DNA of 15,824 nucleotides from Firmicutes bacterium UBA1535 (GTDB lineage Bacteria; Bacillota; Clostridia; Tissierellales; Sedimentibacteraceae): positions 1 through 15,824 of the forward strand of contig DCPV01000044.1 in the NCBI GenBank assembly GCA_002323775.1. The letters are read 5' to 3'. A model generated the notes under the pieces. It did not search any database, was not told the origin of the DNA, and saw only the letters and a program-made list of their open reading frames with translations. Below, in pieces: positions 1 to 7,320 of the stretch; the stretch's first letter is position 1; every line of letters begins with the position of its first letter. A program made the translations under genes and the position numbers.

Positions 1-683
1 CCTCTGAAAAAGATCGTATTGGAAAAAGCTTGTACAGTGTTAAAATTGCTTTGGAATTATCTAAAGCAAATAAAAAAGTTGTTGTAGTTGAATTTTCTGA
101 AAGAAATAAGAGCATATCCGAATATTTAGAATTAGAAGAACAAATTATCTATGATTTAAAGGATGCTTTAGATGGAGTTTGCAGCATAGACCAGGCAATT
201 ATAAACATCGCTGAAAAGGTAGATCTTTTACCGACTCCAAGACTTAAAGAGAAACTAAGTGATATAGAACTTAGCTATTTTGATAAATTGATATCAGAGC
301 TTGAAAGATATTATGACTATATTATTTTAGAGGTATCTAAGCTTAGCAAGGCATATTATATTAATTTAAGAAATATTAACTCTGCAATAATTTTAAATGA
401 TAATGAGTTTTCATCCTTAGCTCAGATTAATGATGATTTCATTTTGACATCTGAAAATTCTGTTAAAAATAAATTTATAATAGTAAATAAATATAATACC
501 AGCAGAGCTAAAAAGAATGAAGCCTTAAATATCAAAGACTATACTAAAATTTTTCCAAAGCCAATAACTTCATTTGTAAAATATGATGATAGATATGACG
601 GTTTAAAAAGTGATTATTTTTTAAACCAAAGCTACGATGAGTTATGTAAAACCATAGAGGATATAGCACAAAAAGTTCGTTAA
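1..683 (+). CDS. MinD-like P-loop ATPase (5' end outside window)
   Basis: The frame is open from base 3, so the gene begins upstream; the TTG at base 30 falls inside the nucleotide-binding motif and is not the start. The visible protein aligns in outline with MinD/ParA ATPases: a deviant Walker A at bases 9-29 (K-D-R-I-G-K-S, keeping the signature lysine and GKS), a hydrophobic strand VVVVEF, then IIYDLKDALDG, very like the MinD segment after the switch region, and a Walker-B-like YDYIILE. The family's aspartates after the A' strand and in Walker B appear as Glu (VEFSE, IILE), and two glycines of KGGVGKT are missing. The C-terminus (EDIAQKVR) shows no obvious MinD-type Phe/Leu-rich amphipathic membrane helix. 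Its position just before spoIVFA/spoIVFB matches minD in Bacillus, so it is either a divergent MinD or a degenerate paralogue. ATPase activity is uncertain. Confidence 0.72.
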   Translation, partial: SEKDRIGKSLYSVKIALELSKANKKVVVVEFSERNKSISEYLELEEQIIYDLKDALDGVCSIDQAIINIAEKVDLLPTPRLKEKLSDIELSYFDKLISELERYYDYIILEVSKLSKAYYINLRNINSAIILNDNEFSSLAQINDDFILTSENSVKNKFIIVNKYNTSRAKKNEALNIKDYTKIFPKPITSFVKYDDRYDGLKSDYFLNQSYDELCKTIEDIAQKVR

Positions 684-765
684 AAATTCTTTGAAACAGC
701 CCCATTATTTTGTTGTAATAAAGCCATAAACATTTTAATACAATATAAAAAGGGGTGTGTCTATT

Positions 766-1395
766 TTGAATAAAATATTTAAGAAAAGAATAGGTATTAA
801 AAGAAAAGAAAATCTTAATAAGGCTTTATTAATACAAGTAATATTTAGCATAATCTTAGTTGTAGCAGTTATAGTTACTAAGCATTTTGGAAATAGTCAA
901 ACAGATTCATATTTGAATATGGTTAAAGAAAAGCTTGGCACAACTTTCAATATTAAGCAAACAGCTAGTGGCATTAGTTCGATTTTTTCTAATTTTTCTA
1001 AAAAGCTCGGCTTAGACTTTTTGAGTGCTTCTGATTATGCAGCTCCTGTAAGCGGTAAAATACTGAACGAATATGGTGAAAGTGCTACAGCAGAAGATTC
1101 ATACAATCATGGCATAGACATAGTATCTAATATGGAAGCTGTAAAATCTATATCCTATGGAGAGGTTGTTTCTGTAGGAAAAAATAGTAAATTATCAAAT
1201 TATATTGTAGTTGAAAGCGGCAGCAAGACAATAATATATGCAAGGTTTGAAGAAGTGTTTGTTTCTAAGGGCGATGAGATTAAATTAGGTGAAATAATAG
1301 GAAAACTTAATAATGAAAATAAACTTTTGCATCTTGAAATATGGGAAAATGGCAATTCAATAGACCCTTCAAGACTATTTAAGATTAGTGAATGA
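766..1395 (+). CDS. spoIVFA: SpoIVFA-like membrane protein with degenerate M23 (LytM) domain
   Basis: I chose the TTG at 766 because AGGGG (751-755) lies 10 bases upstream; the GTG at 757 would sit almost on that Shine-Dalgarno. The 209-residue product has a basic N-terminus, one membrane segment at about residues 20-38, a linker, and an M23/LytM-like beta domain from about 92 to the end (starting APVSGKI). The zinc site is eroded: the usual H-x3-D reads N-H-G-I-D, so the His sits one place off, and the HxH motif is L-L-H, with the first His lost. That fits non-catalytic M23 relatives such as SpoIVFA, which in Bacillus holds the protease SpoIVFB inactive in the outer forespore membrane during sporulation. 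Position between a MinD-like gene and an M50 protease supports this (inference from synteny). It could instead be a SpoIIQ-like protein. Confidence 0.68.
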   Translation: MNKIFKKRIGIKRKENLNKALLIQVIFSIILVVAVIVTKHFGNSQTDSYLNMVKEKLGTTFNIKQTASGISSIFSNFSKKLGLDFLSASDYAAPVSGKILNEYGESATAEDSYNHGIDIVSNMEAVKSISYGEVVSVGKNSKLSNYIVVESGSKTIIYARFEEVFVSKGDEIKLGEIIGKLNNENKLLHLEIWENGNSIDPSRLFKISE

Positions 1396-1445
1396 TGCTA
1401 TTCTTTATTTGCAAAGCTTATTGAGATTAGTATATTAAATATAAA

Positions 1446-1973
1446 TTGAATCTAAAAAATCTATTGATTTTGTATATATCATTAATGCTTCATGAAATTG
1501 GACATTTTATTGCCGCCTTTATAATTCATGCAAAAATAATTAAGTTTCGTATAAGCTTGTTTGGAATTAATATGCAAATAAATACTAATGACTTGTCCTT
1601 GAATAAAAAACTAGCTTTATTTTTTTCAGGACCATTTGTAAATTTATTGATTATGGTCTATTTTTATAATATAATTTACGATATTGCATACATCAATATT
1701 TTTTTGTCTCTTATAAATTTACTTCCCATAGTACCTTTAGATGGGGGTAATGTACTTAAATCAGTATTAGAACAGTATGTGAAAAAAAAATACGTCTATA
1801 AAATAACATTAATAGTCAATATCATATTTTTGATAATTGTAGCTTATTGCTTTTATTTAAGCTTTAGTGTCCTATATTTAGCTATATCATTTATGGCGTT
1901 AAAGGGTATTTTACATGAAAAGAATTTGATATTAGAAGAAAAATTGAAGAATACTTATAGAAAATTTATTTAA
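1446..1973 (+). CDS. spoIVFB: SpoIVFB-like M50 intramembrane metalloprotease
   Basis: A 175-residue polytopic membrane protein with the two M50 site-2-protease signatures: HEIGH at residues 16-20 (zinc ligands His16 and His20, catalytic Glu17) and NLLPIVPLDGG at 91-101 (third zinc ligand Asp99). Hydrophobic segments follow at about 60-90 and 120-152. In the Bacillus paradigm SpoIVFB cuts pro-sigma-K in the mother cell late in sporulation and is held by SpoIVFA, the preceding gene here. The protein ends soon after the membrane part, so the C-terminal CBS domain of Bacillus SpoIVFB is missing. The start is uncertain: the frame is closed by TAG at 1428-1430 and the only usual start before HEIGH is TTG 1446, with no good Shine-Dalgarno. 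Confidence 0.78.
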   Translation: MNLKNLLILYISLMLHEIGHFIAAFIIHAKIIKFRISLFGINMQINTNDLSLNKKLALFFSGPFVNLLIMVYFYNIIYDIAYINIFLSLINLLPIVPLDGGNVLKSVLEQYVKKKYVYKITLIVNIIFLIIVAYCFYLSFSVLYLAISFMALKGILHEKNLILEEKLKNTYRKFI

Positions 1974-1993
1974 TAGATAAAAGGTTGAAAGAG

Positions 1994-2074
1994 ATGGAAA
2001 ATAAAGAAGGAATATGTACCGGGTCAATTCGCAAGTGTTTCATGGCTATTTATGCAATAGGTGCATGGACATGA
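1994..2074 (+). CDS. candidate 26-codon leader ORF overlapping queG
   Basis: ATG at 1994 is preceded by AAAGG (1980-1984) at a spacing of nine bases and opens a 26-codon frame that ends with TGA at 2072-2074. The stop overlaps the ATG of queG (2071) as ATGA, the usual layout of translationally coupled genes. The peptide starts MENKEGICTG and ends YAIGAWT; I do not recognise it. It has two Cys and a mildly hydrophobic C-terminal third. It may be a true small protein, a coupling leader, or chance. The same bases can also form an RNA hairpin (TGTACC near 2005-2010 with GGTGCA at 2060-2065). Confidence 0.35.
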   Translation: MENKEGICTGSIRKCFMAIYAIGAWT

Positions 2075-3189
2075 AAATGAAAAACAAAATTAAAGAAATT
2101 GCAAAAGATTTAGGGATTGATAGAATTGCTTTTACAAATACAACAAAATACGATGACTTGCTGGAAGTATTAAATTATAGAATAAAAAATAATTATAATA
2201 GCGAGTTTGAGGAGAAGGATTTAGCAAAACGATTAGATGCTTCATTTTTAATGCCAAACTGCAAAACTATAATTACAGTTATGATTCCGTATGGGAAGGG
2301 TTATAAAATACCAATAAAAAATAGTATGGGTAATCTTAGTGTGTCTTCTTTTGGCAGGGATTACCACAAGGCTTTACATGAAAAGCTTGAAGAATTAACT
2401 TCAGCATTAAAGAAAGATTTTGAATTTAATTATAAAATATGTGTTGATAACACTCCTTTAAATGATAGAGCAATTTGCCTTAAATCAGGACTTGGCTACA
2501 TAGGAAAAAATTGTATGCTTATAGATGATGAATTTGGTTCTTTTGTTTTTTTAGGCTCTATTTTGACTGATTTAGAGATTTTAGATGATTTTGATTCAAA
2601 TACTAATGCTGTTGAAGCGAATATTAATTCATCTAAATGTGGAAATTGCAACATCTGTATAAATAAATGCCCAAATAATGCAATAATGGATAACAATATA
2701 ATAAATACTAAAAAATGTGTTTCTTATTTAACTCAAACTAAAGAATATATACCGATTGAATATAGAAAAGCTATGGGAAATCAGATATATGGATGTGATA
2801 TGTGTCAACTTAGCTGTCCAAAAAATTATAAAATTTTAAACCAAGTTTCTGAAGAAAATTATGATAGTCTTTTAGTAAATTTAGACGAGCTTTTCAAAAT
2901 TTCAAATAAAGAATTCAGCCTAAAATATGGGAGCGTTGCAGGAAGTTGGAGAGGAAAAAATGTTTGGAAAAGAAATGCTATTATTGCCTGTGCGAATATG
3001 GAGCTTAATAATTTCTATGATTTGATAAAAGGAGAGCTATATGGAAATTCTGAAATGTTTAAAACTTATGCTTCTTGGGCTTTACTAAAATTAAATGTAC
3101 AAAAAAGTAAAGATTTGATATATAATAGAATTAAATATGAAAGTGAATCTATAGCGAATGAATACGTAAAGCTTTTGCAAAATTACTAA
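2071..3189 (+). CDS. queG: epoxyqueuosine reductase QueG
   Basis: The 372-residue product matches QueG, the cobalamin- and [4Fe-4S]-dependent enzyme that reduces epoxyqueuosine to queuosine at the wobble base of GUN tRNAs, in the cytosol. Visible features are the active-site segment CVDNTPLNDRAICLKSGLGY at residues 124-143 (the proposed catalytic acid is Asp126), then IGKN, then a double ferredoxin-type cluster region: C190-x2-C193-x2-C196-x3-C200, and C216 with C242, C245 and C249. The C-terminal third is helical, as in the HEAT-like domain of the family. I chose the start at ATG 2071: an upstream in-frame ATG at 2014 would add 19 residues unlike the family, and AATAGGTG lies just before 2071. 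The 26-codon ORF upstream overlaps this ATG. The length is normal for QueG. Confidence 0.9.
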   Translation: MKMKNKIKEIAKDLGIDRIAFTNTTKYDDLLEVLNYRIKNNYNSEFEEKDLAKRLDASFLMPNCKTIITVMIPYGKGYKIPIKNSMGNLSVSSFGRDYHKALHEKLEELTSALKKDFEFNYKICVDNTPLNDRAICLKSGLGYIGKNCMLIDDEFGSFVFLGSILTDLEILDDFDSNTNAVEANINSSKCGNCNICINKCPNNAIMDNNIINTKKCVSYLTQTKEYIPIEYRKAMGNQIYGCDMCQLSCPKNYKILNQVSEENYDSLLVNLDELFKISNKEFSLKYGSVAGSWRGKNVWKRNAIIACANMELNNFYDLIKGELYGNSEMFKTYASWALLKLNVQKSKDLIYNRIKYESESIANEYVKLLQNY

Positions 3190-3272
3190 GATATTAAGGT
3201 TTAAGTTTCGAAGTATAGATGAAAACAGGTGAGTCCTATAGACACTCCTAAAAAGACATGAGGGTTAAAACT

Positions 3273-3905
3273 ATGAATAAAGCACAAAAAATATATTTTA
3301 AATTAAAGGAAGAATATCCTGATGCAAAGTGTGCGCTTGATTATCAAACACCTTTTCAGTTGTTAGTTTCAACTATTTTAAGTGCTCAGGCAACAGATAA
3401 AAGCGTTAATGCAGTCACAGAAGAATTGTATATAGACTATCCTGACTTAGAAGCATTTTCAAAATTAAGTATAAAAGAAATAGAAGAAAAGATTAAAAAA
3501 ATTGGATTGTATAAAAATAAAGCAAAAAGTATATTTAATTTATGCAGAGAGTTAAAAGACTTGTATGATGGACAAGTTCCTAAAACAATGGATGAGCTTA
3601 TAGTATTATCAGGAGTTGGAAGAAAAACTGCAAGTGTTGTATTGGCAGAAGCCTTTAAAATTCCTGCATTTCCAGTAGATACTCATGTTTTTAGAGTAAG
3701 TCATAGATTAGGACTGGCAAAATCGTCAACAGCAGACAAGGTATCCGATGAGCTGATGAAAAAGCTTCCTAAAAAATATTGGATAGATTCTCATCATCTA
3801 TTTATAACACATGGCAGAAGAATATGCTCATCACGAAGTCCAAAATGTGATGAATGTGTCTTAAATGATTTATGTGAATATAATATTAAACAAGGAAAGG
3901 AATAA
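3273..3905 (+). CDS. nth: endonuclease III (DNA glycosylase/AP lyase)
   Basis: A 210-residue base-excision-repair enzyme that removes oxidised pyrimidines and cuts at abasic sites. The helix-hairpin-helix LSGVGRKTASVVL (112-124) carries the catalytic Lys118, and Asp136 of VDTHVFRV is the second catalytic residue. The C-terminal iron-sulfur loop is complete: Cys185-x6-Cys192-x2-Cys195-x5-Cys201. Length equals that of the E. coli enzyme. ATG 3273 is preferred to ATG 3258 because GAGGG (3260-3264) lies eight bases before it, while nothing useful precedes 3258. ogt follows after seven bases, so the two DNA-repair genes are probably co-transcribed. Confidence 0.95.
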   Translation: MNKAQKIYFKLKEEYPDAKCALDYQTPFQLLVSTILSAQATDKSVNAVTEELYIDYPDLEAFSKLSIKEIEEKIKKIGLYKNKAKSIFNLCRELKDLYDGQVPKTMDELIVLSGVGRKTASVVLAEAFKIPAFPVDTHVFRVSHRLGLAKSSTADKVSDELMKKLPKKYWIDSHHLFITHGRRICSSRSPKCDECVLNDLCEYNIKQGKE

Positions 3906-3912
3906 AATTATT

Positions 3913-4449
3913 ATGTCAACTGTATATTATGAAAATATAAATGTTAATAATTTCAAACTACTTCTTGCATATACAAAGGATAATGTTTTAAGGTTACATT
4001 TTAATACAGAGCCTTCATCTGAATGGTATTTTTTAAATTCATTGCATCATGATTTTAGAGATATAAAAAAGAGCGAACTAAGGAACAATTTTGCATTAAC
4101 AATCGAAGAATATTTGAATGGAAAATCAAAGGACTTAAATTTACCTGTACAGCTTACAGGAACAGAGTTTAACAAGCGAGTTTGGACAGAAATGATGAAA
4201 ATTCCATATGGTGAGTTAAGAAGTTATAGAGATGTTGCAAAGGCTGTTGGAAGTGAAAAGGCTTCAAGGGCAGTAGGCAATGCAAATAATAAAAATAATA
4301 TAGTTTTGATAGTACCTTGCCATAGAGTAATAGGAAGTAACAACAATTTAGTTGGATTTGCTCCGGGGCTTGAGTACAAAGTTGAGCTACTGGAAATGGA
4401 AGGACATAAAATAATAAAAAAACAAAGTTCATTTTTTGTGGATAGATAA
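3913..4449 (+). CDS. ogt: methylated-DNA--[protein]-cysteine S-methyltransferase
   Basis: A 178-residue Ogt/MGMT-type protein that transfers an alkyl group from O6-alkylguanine to its own cysteine, in a single turnover. The active site is IVPCHRVIG with acceptor Cys136. Upstream lie the DNA-binding winged-helix motifs: FNKRVW (86-91), IPYGELRSYRDVA (97-109) and the arginine-finger region ASRAVGNANNKN (117-128). The N-terminal 80 residues form the less conserved Ogt N-domain. The frame extends upstream into nth (to 3865), but ATG 3913, just after the nth stop and behind AAAGGAA, gives the expected family start. The PGLEYK tail after the active site replaces the more common GGL-x-R-K form; this looks like normal variation. 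Confidence 0.92.
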   Translation: MSTVYYENINVNNFKLLLAYTKDNVLRLHFNTEPSSEWYFLNSLHHDFRDIKKSELRNNFALTIEEYLNGKSKDLNLPVQLTGTEFNKRVWTEMMKIPYGELRSYRDVAKAVGSEKASRAVGNANNKNNIVLIVPCHRVIGSNNNLVGFAPGLEYKVELLEMEGHKIIKKQSSFFVDR

Positions 4450-4468
4450 GTAGAAAGGGATAGTTATT

Positions 4469-4524
4469 ATTCATAGTTATTTTTATTTGAATTGTTTTTT
4501 ATAAATTCTAAATGAGCTATGAAT
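4469..4524 (+). repeat. imperfect inverted repeat before trmL
   Basis: ATTCATAG (4469-4476) is exactly complementary to CTATGAAT (4517-4524). Inside it, GAATT (4489-4493) pairs with AATTC (4504-4508), so the ogt-trmL gap can fold into one long AT-rich hairpin that ends seven bases before the AGGA of trmL. There is no T-tract after it, so it is not a standard intrinsic terminator. It may affect mRNA stability or translation of trmL, or be chance in AT-rich DNA. Confidence 0.4.
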
Positions 4525-4541
4525 GTTAATAGGAAAATGTA

Positions 4542-5012
4542 ATGTCAATAAATATAGTATTGTTTGAGCCAGAGATTCCTCAAAACACTGGAAATATAGC
4601 AAGAACCTGTGCAGCAACAGGCTCAAGGCTTCACTTAATTAAGCCTCTTGGTTTTTCAATAAGCGATAAGCAGCTTAAAAGAGCAGGGCTTGATTACTGG
4701 AATTTAGTGGATATAAGCTATTACGAAGATTTAGATGAGTTTTTAAACATTAATGGTAAAAAAGAGATTTTTCTATCAACTACAAAAGCAAGCAAATTTT
4801 ATTCAGAGGTAAAATATACAGACGATTGCTTTATAGTATTTGGAAAAGAAACAAAAGGACTTCCAGAAGGCTTACATAATCTATATCATGAAAACAGAAT
4901 AAAAATTCCAATGATAGCAAATGAACACGCAAGGTCATTGAATTTGTCAAATTCAGTAAATATAGTATTGTATGAGGCATTAAGACAAAATAAGTTTTTT
5001 GATTTGATTTAA
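4542..5012 (+). CDS. trmL: tRNA (cytidine/uridine-34 2'-O)-methyltransferase TrmL
   Basis: A compact SPOUT-fold methyltransferase of 156 residues, the usual TrmL length. It methylates the ribose of the wobble base of tRNA-Leu isoacceptors using S-adenosylmethionine. The family motifs are in order: IPQNTGNIART near the N-terminus, the knotted core FGKETKGLP around residues 99-107, and the C-terminal ARSLNLSNSVNIVLYE that forms the knot and the dimer interface. ATG 4542 has AGGA seven bases upstream. Like queG two genes before, it acts on the tRNA wobble base, though the two enzymes have different tRNA targets. No terminator with a T-tract is visible behind it. Confidence 0.93.
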   Translation: MSINIVLFEPEIPQNTGNIARTCAATGSRLHLIKPLGFSISDKQLKRAGLDYWNLVDISYYEDLDEFLNINGKKEIFLSTTKASKFYSEVKYTDDCFIVFGKETKGLPEGLHNLYHENRIKIPMIANEHARSLNLSNSVNIVLYEALRQNKFFDLI

Positions 5013-5180
5013 TAAAATATGCTTATTTCATATGATATTATGATATAGATAAAGGACGATGATTGTAAACGCTACATAATAGAAGCCAGTATATTTATTC
5101 TTGTATTATTTTAATAAACTAAAATATATAAAACATTTATTTATTTAATGTTAAAACTATAAAAATAATTATAAAAAGAC

Positions 5181-5209
5181 TTGCAAAGTATGACAAAATT
5201 TTATATAAT
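5181..5209 (+). promoter_or_regulatory. sigma-A-type promoter of the glycine reductase operon
   Basis: -35 TTGCAA (5181-5186, 4 of 6 matches), a 17-base spacer and a perfect -10 TATAAT (5204-5209), with AT-rich DNA upstream. The predicted transcript start near 5216 lies about 30 bases before the first glycine aptamer. The stretch from 5013 to 5180 is AT-rich and holds only weak hairpins (for example AACATT 5132-5137 with AATGTT 5147-5152) and no recognisable gene. Confidence 0.75.
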
Positions 5210-5245
5210 AGACACACAATTAAATAGAAAAGTTTTGGATGAAGC

Positions 5246-5471
5246 TTGCGGGAGAGACCAGTATGTGGAAAAGTTTGGGAATGTGAATTTTTTCACTATC
5301 GTATAAAATCTTTAGTAATAAAGACTTTTGCATGGGCGCCGAAGGATTAAGTCGTGTCAATTGCCATTGACATGGAGATGATCTCAGGCAAAAGGACCGT
5401 AGGCGGACAATACTCTGGAAAGCGTAGCACCGAAGGAGCAATTTTTGAAAAATCAAAAAGAAACTCTCAGG
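5246..5471 (+). promoter_or_regulatory. tandem glycine riboswitch (two aptamers)
   Basis: Both aptamers show the class signature. Aptamer 1: GGGAGAGA (5250-5257), core GCGCCGAAGG (5336-5345) and ATCTCAGGCAAAAGGAC (5381-5397). Its P1 closes by TTGC (5246-5249) with GCAA (5388-5391) and GAGA with TCTC; inner hairpins are GTGAA/TTCAC (5283-5296) and TGTCAAT/ATTGACA (5355-5372). Aptamer 2: CTCTGGA (5413-5419), CACCGAAGGAGCAA (5428-5441) and CTCTCAGG (5464-5471). The two are joined by the usual very short linker. Glycine binding would act on the terminator just downstream. Because the operon degrades glycine, I infer that glycine switches expression on, as in gcv operons of Bacillus. Confidence 0.93.
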
Positions 5472-5476
5472 TTAAT

Positions 5477-5519
5477 AACAGAGCAAAAAGGCATAAAGCT
5501 TTTTTGTTCTGTTTTTTTA
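5477..5519 (+). terminator. intrinsic terminator, riboswitch expression platform
   Basis: AACAGAGCAAAAAG (5477-5490) pairs over its whole length, with a few G-T pairs, to the strand ending TTCTGTT (5499-5513), and a run of T follows to 5518. It sits six bases after the last conserved element of aptamer 2 and 53 bases before grdX, so it is the regulated attenuator of the glycine riboswitch. Confidence 0.85.
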
Positions 5520-5571
5520 TAGCTAACTTACAAAAAAATAAAAAATATTTACTAAATAAATCGGAGTAAAG

Positions 5572-5946
5572 ATGAGTTTTATAATAATAACAAATAATGA
5601 TATGGTTTATAATAAATACAAAGATCAATATAATATTGAGCTTTATGATTGCAGTATAAAAGACGTAATGTTAAAGGTTAGAGATAGAATACATGAAGGC
5701 TTTAAAATGCTGACACATCCTTTATCTAGCAGTATAAAACCAAATGAGTCACTGTATAAATCTATAATGATATCAGATGAAAAATCAATTCTTGATTATG
5801 ATTCTTTGCTGATTATAGAAAATGGCATAATGACATGTGATAAATTCAACAAAATTAAGTATAATATTGTTTATACAGACAAAATTATAGAAGATTTTAA
5901 ACTAATTGATTTAACCGTGCTTGAAAGCGCGTTAAATAGGGTATAA
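5572..5946 (+). CDS. grdX: GrdX family protein
   Basis: A 124-residue cytosolic protein, first gene after the riboswitch. The family hallmark is the stretch THPLSSSIKPNESLYKSI at about residues 48-65, recognised from GrdX proteins found at the head of glycine reductase operons in several Clostridia. The molecular function of GrdX is not established; its constant location suggests a helper or regulatory role for glycine reductase. GGAG (5563-5566) precedes ATG 5572. No membrane segment or signal peptide is present. grdE starts 76 bases after its stop. Confidence 0.85.
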   Translation: MSFIIITNNDMVYNKYKDQYNIELYDCSIKDVMLKVRDRIHEGFKMLTHPLSSSIKPNESLYKSIMISDEKSILDYDSLLIIENGIMTCDKFNKIKYNIVYTDKIIEDFKLIDLTVLESALNRV

Positions 5947-5951
5947 TTATT

Positions 5952-5985
5952 ATACTCTTATAATATAGAGTGTCGCAAATGACAC
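5952..5985 (+). other. two overlapping hairpins between grdX and grdE
   Basis: ATACTCT (5952-5958) can pair with AGAGTGT (5967-5973), and GTGTC (5970-5974) can pair with GACAC (5981-5985). The two share bases 5970-5973, so they exclude each other. There is no T-tract. This could be an RNA processing or stability element that separates grdX expression from the highly expressed grdE; that role is inference. Confidence 0.4.
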
Positions 5986-6022
5986 ACAAATGTACAAAAC
6001 AAAAAATACGGAGGTGACTTTT

Positions 6023-7303
6023 TTGAAGTTAGAGTTAGGATTAATTCACATTAAAGATATGCAGTTTGCAAATGAAAGCAAATTAGAAAACGGCATTATC
6101 TATGTGAATAAGGAAGAATTAAGAAACATAATTTTAGAAGACAAACACATAAAATCAGTCGACTTTGAAATTGCCAAACCTGGTGAGAGCATTCGTATAA
6201 CACCTGTTAAGGATGTAATCGAGCCAAGAGTTAAGGTGCAAGGACAGGGAGGATTATTCCCAGGAATGATGTCAAAGGTTGATACAGTTGGATCAGGAAG
6301 AACTCACGTACTTCAAGGATCAGCAGTTGTTACAACAGGTAAAATAGTAGGTTTCCAAGAAGGTATCATTGATATGTGCGGTATTGGAGCTGAATATACA
6401 CCATTCTCAAAATTGAATAACTTAGTAATGATTTGTGAGCCTGTTGATAGTTTAAAACAACATGACCACGAAAAAGCAGTAAGATTTGCTGGTTACAAAG
6501 CTGCTATGTATTTAGGAGAATTATCAAAAAATACAACTCCTGATGAAATCGAGACTTATGAGACTCCAAACATGATGGAAGGAATCAAATTATATCCTGA
6601 GCTTCCAAGAGTAGCATATGTTCAAATGCTTCAATCACAAGGCTTGTTACACGATACTTATGTGTATGGTGTTGACGCAAAACAAACATTGCCTTCATTG
6701 ATGTATCCAACAGAAATGATGGACGGAGCTATTGTTAGTGGAAACTGTGTATCTGCTTGTGATAAAAACACAACATACCATCATTTAAACAATCCAGTTA
6801 TAAAAGATATGTATGCAGAACACGGAAAAACATTGAATTTTGTTGGTGTTATCATAACAAACGAGAATGTTTACTTAGCAGACAAAGAAAGATCTTCAAA
6901 CTTCACAGCTAAAATTTCTGAAATGTTTGGCTTAGATGGAGCTATAGTTTCACAAGAAGGTTTTGGAAACCCTGATACAGACCTTATTATGAACTGTAAA
7001 AAAATCGAAGAAAAAGGCATTAAAACTGTTATAATCACAGATGAGTATGCAGGACAAGATGGTAAATCACAATCATTAGCAGACGCTCACGTAAGTGCTA
7101 ACGCAGTAGTAACAGGCGGAAATGCTAATCAAGTTATCACATTGCCTCCAATGGACAAGGTTATAGGACATATAGACTATGTAAATATAATCGCCGGTGG
7201 AAATGAAAACTCATTGCATAAAGACGGTTCAATTGTAGCAGAACTTCAAGTTATAACTGGTGCTACAAACGAATTAGGCTTTAACAGATTAAGTGCTAGA
7301 TAG
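6023..7303 (+). CDS. grdE: glycine reductase protein B proprotein GrdE
   Basis: A 426-residue proprotein of the substrate-activating protein B. In the family it cleaves itself at an internal cysteine, giving two subunits, the C-terminal one with a pyruvoyl-type carbonyl group that binds the amino group of glycine as a Schiff base. The cleavage motif GAIVSGNCVSACDKNT is intact and its first Cys is residue 242, the position expected from studied homologues (established for GrdE of Stickland clostridia). The start is TTG 6023: a strong GGAGGTGA (6010-6017) lies five bases upstream and gives the family N-terminus KLELGLIHIKDMQF; an upstream in-frame ATG (5990) would lie before that ribosome site. 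grdB follows after 17 bases behind GGAGG. Confidence 0.95.
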   Translation: MKLELGLIHIKDMQFANESKLENGIIYVNKEELRNIILEDKHIKSVDFEIAKPGESIRITPVKDVIEPRVKVQGQGGLFPGMMSKVDTVGSGRTHVLQGSAVVTTGKIVGFQEGIIDMCGIGAEYTPFSKLNNLVMICEPVDSLKQHDHEKAVRFAGYKAAMYLGELSKNTTPDEIETYETPNMMEGIKLYPELPRVAYVQMLQSQGLLHDTYVYGVDAKQTLPSLMYPTEMMDGAIVSGNCVSACDKNTTYHHLNNPVIKDMYAEHGKTLNFVGVIITNENVYLADKERSSNFTAKISEMFGLDGAIVSQEGFGNPDTDLIMNCKKIEEKGIKTVIITDEYAGQDGKSQSLADAHVSANAVVTGGNANQVITLPPMDKVIGHIDYVNIIAGGNENSLHKDGSIVAELQVITGATNELGFNRLSAR

Positions 7304-7320
7304 GAAGGAGGAAGATTAAG

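Noticed and set aside
3215..3265. Leader of nth: GGTGAGTC/GACACTCC stem and a ten-codon ORF (ATG at 3219)
   Set aside because: The stem has two mismatches and the peptide does not resemble the leaders of queG or the regulator; probably chance.
5013..5180. CRISPR, insertion sequence or attachment site in the intergenic AT-rich DNA
   Set aside because: No direct repeats with regular spacing, no transposase fragments and no integrase were seen anywhere in the window.
5354..5569. 71-codon ORF within the riboswitch region
   Set aside because: It runs through both conserved aptamer cores and the terminator; its codons follow RNA motif constraints, with no protein family resemblance.
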